Part shown: piece after piece, positions 37,547 to 47,960 of the stretch
Layout of the letters: the number at the start of each line of letters is the position of its first letter
Numbering within the stretch: the first letter of the stretch is position 1
Origin: Penelope pileata
Taxonomy: Eukaryota > Chordata > Aves > Galliformes > Cracidae
Assembly (NCBI GenBank): GCA_013396635.1
Contig: WBMW01004029.1
Span: 62,001 to 126,000, forward strand
DNA length: 64,000 bases
Direction of reading: 5' to 3'
Translations under genes and position numbers: made by a program
Notes under the pieces: generated by a model
The model's input: only the letters and a program-made list of their open reading frames with translations
Told to the model about the DNA's origin: nothing
The model's database searches: none

Positions 37547-37649
37547 CTGCAGGAGGCATTTTTAGGAATGATGTCAGTTAATGAAGAATTTGCTAGTGGC
37601 CACTGCTGAAGTCAGGAAACTGATGTGGATAAATTTGCAGTATAACCCC
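37547..37649. other. Non-coding spacer
   Basis: The sequence between the exon-like segment and the CR1 tail has no notable feature besides the possible branch-point word. Confidence 0.5.
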
Positions 37650-37728
37650 CCACCATGGCACAGGGGGCTGGAACGTAGATGATGTTTAAGGTCCCTTCCA
37701 ACCCAAGCCTTTCTATGGTTCTGTGGTT
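37650..37728 (+). mobile_element. CR1 LINE 3' end fragment
   Basis: A short plus-strand CR1 tail: CATGGCACAGGGGGCTGGAA, then GATGTTTAAGGTCCCTTCC, then AACCCAAGCC and a diverged TTCTATGG-TTCTGTGG octamer pair. About 80 bases remain, heavily 5'-truncated. Confidence 0.88.
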
Positions 37729-38350
37729 AGTGATCTGCCTCTTAGGTTTTCCTTTGAATAATAAAAAGGAGCCATAGCAAAGAGTGAATATATACTATAT
37801 AGAAGCACTCTCATAGATTTAAACAGAATCTGGATGTGCAGCTGCTTTTAGTAAAGCCAAAACAAGCTGCTGCTTGTGTATGTATAAAATCCCAGGAGGG
37901 GGTGGAGCATCATCAGTAATATGATTTAATTTAGAAGGGCACGCAGTTGAACCAGAGGTTAATGGCAAATACCATCATGATCTTTAGACAAGAGATTGAA
38001 TCATCACTATAGGGAATACAATACTGTATTTCCATGAAACTAAGATGGATCTTAATGTGGATATTGTATGCTAGAAGCATGACAGATAAAGACCTCTATC
38101 TTAGCACCAGTAGGTGCAAAACTTTATTTCCTCTCTCCTTCCCCTTGAAAAAGCTGAAGAGAAAAAGGTTTTTTGCATAGTTTCCCAAAATGAAACCAAG
38201 GATGGAAACATTGCTCAAGCTGTGAAACAAGAAGGAATGCCCTTGGAGCTAATGATGTTTCCTATTAACAAATGCTCTGAGACCTAAAAAATGAAGGGCA
38301 AATATTATTTGTATTTATCTGTATGTGCTAGATTAAACACATGCTCAAAG

Positions 38351-38382
38351 TTTTTTTTTTCTTTTTTTCTTTTTCTTTTTTT
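38351..38382. repeat. Pure pyrimidine run, 32 bases
   Basis: Thirty-two bases of T interrupted only by single C residues. It is low complexity with weak potential for triplex formation. Confidence 0.9.
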
Positions 38383-40229
38383 GAGAAATCCTCATTAATG
38401 GCTGCGGTTCATTGTAAAAAAATAATATAAGCTGCTTGGGAAAAATATTAGTTTGTAACATGCAATTGTTTTGAAGAATGGCAAAAGAGTTTTTGGATAA
38501 TTAGGCACGTTTATTAGGAAGGCTTCCGATATTATAACACCATGCTCTTGGAGAAATAAGTAGTGCTTATTTTGTTCTTTGCAGTTCATGGTTTCATGAC
38601 ACTGGCATTTTGGATTTGGCAGTGTATGGAAAGCTGTGATGCTACCATTGTCAAGTGAAAATCCTTGTGTTGACAGGCTGTTGAATCACAGAGCTGTCTG
38701 CTGTGCGTGTTGCAACATAACATGCTAAAAAGCTGCAAGAAGGCACATTTTGAACGTCTCAGAAACACAGTGTTTCCACTCTACTCTTATTTGGTGCTCT
38801 TATTCCCTAGTAACGTAGACATACATCTTGTATCCATGATTTGGATGCAAATTACTCCTTGTTGCTACCGTACCTCTTGAACCTTCCCTCTTCAGCTCAA
38901 GTTTTCCTTGCTGTTCTTCCCAGTTTATGCACCTGTGTTTCTTTCTGTACCTTTGTGCTATTCTTTCCATACGCTCGAGACTGGAAATGCTGACCTTGCA
39001 CATTTGTATTTGTTACCATCTCCATCAGCTTCTCCACTTAAAATGTATTTGAAAGTTGTAAATCAATGTTTTTAATAGAAATTGTTTGAAAAACTCTGTC
39101 TGCAAGAACTAGAACTATGTGACTACAGATGTTCAGTTTTCTATCATTGCATCTTCAGTTCACTAATATTTCTAAAGGTAATCTCGTACAATGTGACAAA
39201 CTAAAAGTTACTGAACACATTTAGCAAAGTCTGTTTGTATGTCTTTCAGATGTTTCCCTTTGCAGCAAATCCTTAACATAGCTGCAGTGTGATATTCAGT
39301 GAGCCTGACTACTCTCACCTGCCCGTTGTATTCATCGCTTCTGTTCTCACTGACCCCTTCTAAGGAGCCATTGAGCCCAGTACAATAATTTGCTGCAAAT
39401 AGCCTTTATTCACATGAGGGACTGTTCACGAGAATTATGAGTTGATATAGTGATAGCTCTTAGAGGATCAGATCTAATAAAAGTTCACCTGATACAGTTT
39501 CTTATGTAAATGAGATTTCCAGACCATTTCTCTCTTCTGGTTTCACTGTTACCAATGCTGCTACCGTACTCCACAGAAATTAATTATTCTTCTATTTCTT
39601 TACTTTGAGTGAAATGTTTGCGGAACCTAATTGATATTGAAATGTCTCTTCTTGCAGAGCAGAAAGAACTGTGCAAGAGTAATTTAGTCTATTGAGTTAT
39701 TCACAGCCATTGTATTTGCCTGTGCTCCACTGTATTTTTCTGAAGATGCTGGAAATGATTTTCACTGATGGAACCGATTGGAAACAATGAGTCAATCACA
39801 TGAGACAGTGGATTCAGAAAGCTCAATGCAAATTGTTGTAGAAAGTTTTAAGTGTCTTTGTACATACAGTGTCAGTGCTTTTTTCTTCCTCGAGGTTACT
39901 TGAAAGCAAATATTTGGAGACTACTGCACATTCCTTGTTATTGAAAGCCAGTGAAGAAAGAAAACAAAAGTATCTGCAGTAAAAGAGAAACAGTGGGAAA
40001 GACTAGAAGTGAAGAGAGTTGCAGCCAGTCCTGTGGATTTCAGTTAAGTTGGTCTTGGTTTTTGTTTATTCCTGTCAGATGGGTACTTTGAGTCTCTTCA
40101 TAGCAGACACTGATAAACTATTTACATGGGAGGGGAAACCACAGTGTGGCCAGTTCCTTCCTTTTCCATCCTGAAAGTCCACAAAAGCAAATGTTTTGTG
40201 CCAATCAGCAAAAACTTCTGTAATATGTT

Positions 40230-40700
40230 TAAAATGCACGTGTATAAATGGCTGGCCAGCCTATTCTACGGAGGCTTTAATTTTGGCTAACGCTAATGTA
40301 CACTGCCAGATTTGGTCCCATCGGTCTCATACTGAGCTCTGCTTCTGACAGTGGCAGTGTCCTGAGGCCGTGCCCGTATTTTCATCCGAATTCCCTCTTC
40401 TGAATGAACCAAAGCCTCCCATTTGTTTTGGCCAGAGTTTGTCAGTGTGGGCTCAGTCCACGAGCAAATCTTAGATAGTTCCCTTCATTCAGGCCATAAA
40501 ATCTGAATAAAATTCAAGTATTATCTTTTCTTGCTTTAGTATAGCACAAATGGCTTTGAAAATACAGTAGCTGTTAATTTTGCATGTCAGTTGATCGTAC
40601 CTCAGTCTTTATTTTAATGCTGACCTTTGTAAAGTTAATGGAGTGCATTCCCCCATCTTGGTTTGACAGCATACGAAGAGAGACCATTAAACATAAACTG
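40230..40700. promoter_or_regulatory. Candidate conserved non-coding element
   Basis: About 470 bases keep scattered CpGs (for example CTAACGCTAATG, CCATCGGTCTCA, CCGTGCCCGT) and carry homeobox-like and TGACCT-type words, with no open frame. The texture differs from the neutral flanks. This is inference by eye. Confidence 0.25.
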
Positions 40701-42196
40701 TGGTTCTAGAGTAGAATTCCTCAATAACAGAAAGGTTTTTACTTTGGTGAAGAGACTGTCTTTAAGGAAGGAGATTAAGGAGGAAATTTAGGCATGAGAG
40801 AAACGCATTTCTGTTCATTTTCCCCATTGTCTACCACAGCAGTCTTTGTGGTTGTGACTACTGTGCTACATTCACGTGCAGGGTATTTTGTGGTGTGAAA
40901 TCGTTATTTCCTTCTGATTATCATTTTTCTTCTTTCTAGCATTGGTAACTTAATCATAATCTAAACTGATGACAATCAAAGTACAGAATACGGGAAAAGC
41001 TTAAAGTACACAGCCCCTCTGCCAATTGTCCAACAAATGAGATCCTGCGCTCTTCACTCTTTATTTTTCAGCCAAAGGCTGTGAGATCAGCAAGAGGCAC
41101 AGTATGAGTCTACTCTTGTGTCAATTACTGTTGTGAAAATGGAAAACAGAGCGGCTGCAGCCCGTGAGTACCCTTGAAATGGTCAAGAACTGCAAACGTA
41201 TTAACCATTCTGCTCAGCACAGCTGGTTTAAGTATGCGCACCATCTCCAGAAAACTGCTCTGCGGAGCTTAGCAATTTTCTTCCCACTGCGAGGGGATGT
41301 TATACAGGGTTGTTTATTATAAACTTTAATGGAATTGAAAGCCAAAGTATATAGGCACCTTGCATCAGAGATGGCCTTCTGATGAAAGAGCACAGTGTGC
41401 CTTGCTCTTGAGAATCTTGAATATAGACTCCTGTGCTCAGGGAAGAATGTAACAAGGCTGAACCACGAGAAATACCACAGCTCTCCACTTAGATTAAAAA
41501 AAAAAACAAACCAAACCCCCAAAACCAAAACCCAATAAAAAGCAGGCAATTTGTCACTGTTCTGACTTCAGATCTACTGCCGTTCCTTTAGGGTAGCAGG
41601 TTGTGTGTGAACAACTGAAATTCTCTTGCCATTAAACAATGTTTCTCAGCTCGTGTTTTAAAAATGACGCCAGTATCAACAAAGATGTGAGGCACAGTCT
41701 GCAAGTCTGTAATCTTACTGTGCTGCATGGCTGTGCAACTGTGGTTGAAGTTCCTTCTTCCTCTCCTCTTGATTAACAAAGACTGCAAGCGCAGCATGAA
41801 AAGCTTATCAAGCTTGTAAGCAACCATGTTGTTGTATGCAATCCAGTCTATCTTTTCTACTCACGTGAAATTGGGTAGGTTGGGTGTGAGACTCTGAAAT
41901 GCTGTCTCAGCGATTTTCCTGGTTTAGATGCTGGAATTGAGTCAGCTGAATTAACACCTGTGCCTGAATGCTGATTTTATTGAAGGAATAGTTTCCCAAA
42001 TATCACCAAAAAAGCAGTTCTGATGATGTTTCTAGCTTTATGAAAAGGAGGAGGGTAGATAGATTCTGTTCTCAAAAACCTTCAGCACAGATTGAAACCC
42101 CACCTTGAAGTTCAATTTAAGTACACGGGCACTTCCCTAATCTTAGATGCTTAAATTCTAAAATCATAGATCCATTAAAGACAATTTTAGAATTAC

Positions 42197-42283
42197 CCTT
42201 GCTGCAGCCACGATTTTCTCATCTTTCAAAAGCTTAGCCATCTTTGTCCTCAACTTGATTCTTTCTTTCAAAGCTTTTTCTAT
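42197..42283 (-). CDS. Possible internal exon, 29 codons, coiled-coil-like
   Basis: On the minus strand an 87-base segment sits between an acceptor-like GACAG, preceded by a pyrimidine-rich stretch, and a donor-like AGG-GTAATT. It is a multiple of three, open in phase 0, and encodes a strongly charged helix: IEKALKERIKLRTKMAKLL followed by KDEKIVAAAR, with 14 of 29 residues charged. This resembles a coiled-coil exon but identifies no family. It lies on the same strand as the coding-like pieces near 36.6-37.5 kb, so a single decayed or lineage-specific gene is conceivable. Chance remains likely. Confidence 0.2.
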
Positions 42284-45200
42284 CTGTCGTACAAGATGAA
42301 AAGCCGCGAAAAGAAAATGTGCGAGGAGAGGGCACAATAGATAAAGCATAGTTACACAGCAGCTGAATTTGAAAGACGTGCTCAGTCCTTTAATGTCTCC
42401 TTTCAGCCTTGTAAAAGACTATCCTCCACAATAATCTCTTAAGTGCTTTATCTAATGCTGGCTCCCGGTGCTGGTTGGTACAAACAGTGCGAACATCTTG
42501 GCTAAACCCATGGCTGGCAAGCTCTGTGCTGTTCACAGAGCAGTGCTGGTGGGTCCCTGCCACAAAAGGGCTGATTCTAACACGAAATATTGAACCACTC
42601 CACAAAGTTCCTATTCTTAAATTAAAAAAAATAAGCTTTGAACTAAACCCAAGTGGCGTGCAGAGTTTTTGCTGAATACATCTCCTGCGTACACGTGTCA
42701 AGCCCTGGAGCACTGCGTAAATGCAATTAGAAAATTGTATTACAGCATTTTGGCTGCGAAGAACTGATTTTAAGCATCCAGTTTCTGATCAGAAAGACAA
42801 AGTTCTTGTGAGGACTGCTTTTATGACAAGGAGATCTTATAAGTGAGAAGTTCCCTCTAATAGGGCATATTTAGTTGTGCTGTTTTAGAGGTCATTGTGA
42901 AAGAACCACCATCAGTTGAAGGGATTGTAAAAAGCTTAACTTTATCAACCTGCAGTTGCAATACCTGAGATGCGCTGATAAACTGCCAGCAAATTTTGTA
43001 GTAATCAATAGTTTGTGCTAAATTCCTCTTTATCATAAAGTTAGTCCCCATTTTCTGTTTGTACCAGGGAATGAAGTTCCCTGTCAACTTTGGCCCATCA
43101 TGGACTGAAAAAAGGTAAAGACACGCTTTGGACTAGGGATTTTATTATGACAGTAAGGGCTTTGAAAATTTTAAAACAAAACCAATTCCCACGGACCTGT
43201 CCCATTCTTTCTTCTTAATTATTTCACGTTGGTGGTACTTATTGCTCTTTGAAAGTAACTTATGAAAGCCAAACTTTATCAGAAATTCTGCTCTAAATAG
43301 AGACATGGGGGACACTTACTGAATAGAAAAATACTTTTTTTGTGCAGGCAGATTTCAGTGTAGCTGGTTTCACTGCACGATGCTAAGGTGAGCAGAGGTA
43401 AATGCGATTTTTGGAAACGAGTTCCAGACGCAGACTGGAACTGATCCACTGCTCAGCAGAACTTGGGTTTGGGGTTTGTAACACCCAGCAGTGACTTGTA
43501 CCTCAGTGGAGACACATGCTGTTCAGAGAACTGAGATTTTTATTCCTTTTTAGTTGCCTACATCTTGTATCTGTGCACCTTAAAAGCATCTGTGTGGCTT
43601 TAAAATAGTCCTAACTCGGTTAATTATAACAACGGTGAAATTGAACTCTATGAAACAGAACAGGCAGATCAAACAGCTCAGTGGCACAGTGTTATATTGT
43701 TGGAGCACTTCATTCTTTTATAATATTGTATGCTTTCCTTGCTTTCCTTTGTAGTGGACACGTGTCTCTTTTGCTTTAGCCTGTAATATATCTTTTGATG
43801 CTTGATGTTCCAAGGAAGTCCTTGTGCTGTAGATACTTGAGATCAAAGCCAGGACCTATCAAACTTACTAATGAAAACACCTTAAAGCCAGTTTATTACA
43901 TAACTATACTTCAAAAAGAGGAAAAAGTTACTCAGCTAACAACAGTTCTTATGCAGCATATAATGGAAGATGGTTGATATGTCTACAGCACAAATTAATT
44001 CACTTTATGAAGTGGACTGAGTTAAGAGACATAAAAAGAATTGCATTGTGTTATTGCTGTGAATATCAAACAGCCATTTCAGGTAGTTTGCATTTGTAAT
44101 TCTCCTCAGAATATTAGATGTAGGAAATGTTCCTGTTGCTCAATTACATTTAACTGGGCAAATGAATTCAGGCAAAATGCCTCATTCAGTTCTCAAGTTA
44201 ACTTTTCACGGTGTGTGGCACTGCTAGTAAATCCAGACTACTTGGTTTAACACACAAACAAGAGCTGTAATGCTATTGTTCCAAGGTGTACTATAACTAA
44301 GGTGTAGTTTATTAGTGTTTGCCTAACTGTAAGTATATATAGCTCAGATTAACAGCAAACAAAGCAACACTGCCAGCACCACAAGATCCTAAACCCTTGC
44401 CTGATCAGGGATCCTGATTGTGATGCTGTCAGATGTTTGGTACATAGTGGTCCCAGGGATTCCAGTGGGCTGTGCTCTGTTCTTCTCTGGTTGCCCTAAG
44501 GGTCGCAGGGTAGGCATTAGCTGTTAGCTCTGGGTATGACACAGCAAACCAGAAAGTGAACTGAAACGGCCACTTATTTTCTTCCCTGGAGCTGCATGGC
44601 TCTGTGCAGGAGGAGACTGGAGGCTATGGCAGGAGGGGACAGCACATGGAGTCCCTTTTATTTCACTGTGCACACACCATATGTCTATTGAACGTGGGGA
44701 AATAAGAGAGCTCCTAGCACATGCCTCTTCCTGGGTGATCACAAAGCACCACTCTGAATTCAGTCCAGAGAAAGTGCTTCTCGTGTCAGATAAGGAAGTG
44801 TGATCATCCCATCAAAAATGAGAGATTATTATTAATCGGTATTAAAAAGGTTGATGCAATGGAGTACGATATCCTGCCAGCTGTGGCTTAGAAATCTCCC
44901 TTCTTTATTTGCATTGTGAAGTAGGAAAACCCATAATCGGTGCAGGGCATGGAAGCGATGGAGAAGGAAGTAATTTAAAGTGTTTTTTCATTTCCCAAAT
45001 GCAAAGGCCCTGAGGGATCAGTTCAGCTCTTCGTTCAATTAAGAGCTGACATCTGACAGGCTGTGCCCGGAAAATACAAGCAACAAAAGTCTGGGCTGTG
45101 GCGATAGAACACAAAATATATTTTTCTTATGCTTTGATCTTTAGCACATAGGAGTTTACTAAGGCAGGGATGTTTCTCCCATGCCTGGTAGGAGACAAGT

Positions 45201-45399
45201 TCCGTGGCACATCACGAGTCTGCTCCTGCACCTCTGGGTGTGCACAGCCAACAGCTGCTGCACCTTTTGGTCGCTGCGCTTCGTGGGTCTTCCAATCTTC
45301 TCTATCTGGGAGATTTTAGTAATTCTGGACCTTAACTGTGCTCTGCAATCAAGTTAAAATAGCCTTCTGGAATGGCAGACAGTGTGAAGTGCTGATATA

Positions 45400-45660
45400 G
45401 AAGCTGTTTTCTACACAAGAACTCATAACGGCACCGCTGAAATTACCTGCTGTGCATTTTCATGTGCGCTGAACAAATATTCCAAAGGGAAAGGGCATGT
45501 GTTATTGCAGTCCTGGGACAACGAACAGAGTTATAAGATAGATTTTACCTGGTATTTATTCAGCTTTTCTGAATGAAGCGTACCGTCGCTCTGCACCGCT
45601 GCATTATGCACAGCCCTGATATCCCAGAGTCTGTCAGAATAAACCTCAGTGTATGACTAT
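45400..45660. promoter_or_regulatory. Candidate conserved non-coding element
   Basis: CpGs recur (ATAACGGCACCGCTG, ATGTGCGCTG, GCGTACCGTCGCTCTGCACC) in an otherwise CpG-poor region, together with an ATTTTCATGTGC segment resembling an octamer-type site. No open frame covers it. The call is inference. Confidence 0.22.
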
Positions 45661-46782
45661 GGGCTCCAGAGAAGGTCAAAATATAATGGCACGGGTTGAC
45701 CCCACCTATGAAAATGTGCCCCAAAAATAAGCTTTAGGATTCCTAAACAGTTTTGAGGCAACTTGGTAGGTTTCTTGTTCACTCCCAGGCCTTAAGAGTG
45801 ATGTGTTTTTACTCCACCTCTATAGCTTCTAACACACCGATAGCAACCGAGATGTGTGTGGATGCCAGGTGAATGGTGGTCAGCTGAGCTCAGCAGCCTC
45901 CGTCTGGGTGCTCTGTGTGGAAGAGCACTTGCAAACAGGGCCACTGTGCTCCCCAGCCCTGCAGGGCTCACCTGTGTGAAGTGGTGATGAAGCAAGGGCC
46001 CTACTGCTCCAGAAACTGGCAGTGCTTTTTATGGAGTTAGGTGTCTGCAGTTAATTAAGAGGACAACAGCTTTGTGGCAAAATCCCAGGGCAGGCAGGGC
46101 AATGGAGGAAAAAAGGCAGGCTTGGAAGGTGATCTTGCAAATGGACTTGGCGTGTGCAAATGCCATTAATTGTTGAAGTACATAAAGGGTCGTTCCAAGG
46201 TAATATCCTTTTGCAGGTCATCCCAGAAGCTGGGTTCACATGAAGTTGTACACCTATGAATTTCAAGCTTGCTTAGCAAAACCTTTGTACAGAGATCCCA
46301 GAAAGCAAGTAGCTTTGCCTCACTGAAAAAAGATAAAAAGAAAAAAACACTGCAGATGACTGTTCCCCTCTCCTAATAAACTGAGCATCATGTTACTGCT
46401 TAGAACTATCAAAACTTGTTTGATTTTACTATTGTAACAGAACACAGTGCTACAAATTTGGATAAATTCTTAATGTTCTTCTGTGTAATCCATGACATTT
46501 ATTACAGGTCAAATGTCTGAGCTGTATGTGAGAAGACATTTATTTTTTCAGCTTTTAAAAAGAGAACATATTTCACTGAAATGTTAAAAGAGAAGCAGGA
46601 GCTCGTTAGATGCATCTGCTGCATCACCTAAGCGTGAACTCAACCAAAGGAAGCCAGGGAGATGCAATGCTGCTGACATGATGCACAGCAATATTGTAAG
46701 TCAGAAATTAAGTCCATGTGCACCACTTGTTTTCAAGCTTGGTGTCACACCAACCAAGCAAAAAACTGTATATATATGTTAA

Positions 46783-46806
46783 GTATGTATGCGTACACAT
46801 ACATAC
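46783..46806. repeat. 24-base near-palindrome
   Basis: GTATGTATG (46783-46791) and CATACATAC (46798-46806) are perfect complements around CGTACA, whose inner GTAC is itself palindromic, leaving one mismatched pair. The alternating purine-pyrimidine run continues on both sides and could adopt Z-DNA or cruciform structure. Confidence 0.8.
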
Positions 46807-47019
46807 ACACATGTAGCTATAAAACTTGAAGATGTTTATTTTGAGCAAAAAGTTTTCCTTAGTGAATTACTAGTGTCATCAGTTGTCTTTCATTTTAGTA
46901 TCCAGCATTTCTTAATTCCACTAAAATCTGAGCTTCTGATATAGGTTACTTCGATGAAGAAGTGAACTTGTGATTCCAATGGATTTCTTGTGGAGAAGGA
47001 CATGCGGTCAAATGAATAA

Positions 47020-47960
47020 TGGAGGGGAATTTTTAAAAATTGCAAACTGACCTTTGAAATGTCAGAATTTGGATGTTTCCTGTAATCAACGTTCTGTGAT
47101 AAATGAGAGCAGTAAATGTAAAGATCTTCAGTTCAAAAGTGTGTGTAATCGAAACCCAATGAGAGATCGATGCCCTTTCGGTGACCTTTTCTGAAAAGGT
47201 CAAATGACAGCATTTATGGGAAGCTTTCCTTGTGCTTGGAGGACGATAACAAATGGATTTATTGCATTTTGGTGTCCCAGCCGTGGAGAAAAGCTCAGCC
47301 TATATGTGTGTGTATGTAAGTATGTTCCTATAAAATTCTTGTTTGGTTTTCTCATGGAAGTTCAAGTGGAGATCTGAGAGCCCAGCTAAACTCTTCTCTC
47401 CTTTTGCATCATTGATTGTTAATGATTTAACATGGAAATATAATTACAATGCCCTTAATAAACAGGTTTGATGACTACAGAGACAAGCAACCTGCTCACA
47501 CAATTTACTGTACCAGTTCTGTACTCGTAGGAGCGATAACGGCAAGGAAAGACTTGGCCATGTAAAACAGCAGATACGACTGGGCGTAGGAATAAATCTG
47601 TAGGAAGGCAAACAGCTTTTACTATAGCATCCTAAAGTGCTGAACTGCTTTTTAAATTGCTTGAAAGGCTGAGAAAGTAGCAATATGTCTTAGGTGACAC
47701 ATTTCATATAGACGCGAGTAAAAAATGCCAAATCACACTGATAAAAACCGTACGTGCTCTGATTTCAAAGCGGCCGGTTCTATTTATACTGCTTTACAGT
47801 AAGCAGCATTAATTATTTCTGGAACTGTCCTCAACTTAAATGTGTCAGTCACTTTATAGCATTCTCTTGCAATCTTGAACTACACGTTGTCATGCACTGT
47901 GTGTATTTGCATTGCCAGATGGTTTGGCGTTGCAGACAAGTGGGAGATGGAGTCTGATTC
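47020..47960. promoter_or_regulatory. Candidate conserved non-coding element cluster
   Basis: This kilobase contains an everted nuclear-receptor repeat, TAATGATTTAAC and TTAATTATTT homeobox words, AAGCGGCCGGTTC, CGATAACGGC, and unusually many CpGs for the region. No open frame above 80 codons crosses it. It is the region I would test first as an enhancer, but this is a judgement from texture and motifs only. Confidence 0.27.
47182..47202. promoter_or_regulatory. Perfect inverted repeat of nuclear-receptor half-sites
   Basis: TGACCTTTT and AAAAGGTCA are exact 9-base reverse complements around CTG. Each arm contains the AGGTCA half-site with an A-rich 5' extension, giving an everted repeat with nine bases between half-sites. 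Extended AAAGGTCA half-sites are used by monomeric orphan receptors, so two back-to-back monomer sites are a reasonable reading. Confidence 0.45.

Larger units (their letters stand above)
37729..42196. other. Non-coding stretch with a candidate conserved block
   Basis: No gene is recognisable. A 67-codon minus-strand frame at 38800-39003 contains basic, helical sequence and donor-like AAG-GTAC junctions, but it is short and unsupported. A pyrimidine-only run lies at 38351-38382. The segment 40230-40700 is listed as a possible conserved element. Confidence 0.6.

Noticed and set aside
38800..39003. 67-codon minus-strand frame with basic helical sequence and donor-like AAG-GTAC
   Set aside because: No convincing acceptor or family match; too short to separate from chance.
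44391..44425. ATCAGG-GAT-CCTGAT short inverted repeat
   Set aside because: Six-base arms are expected many times by chance in a window of this size.
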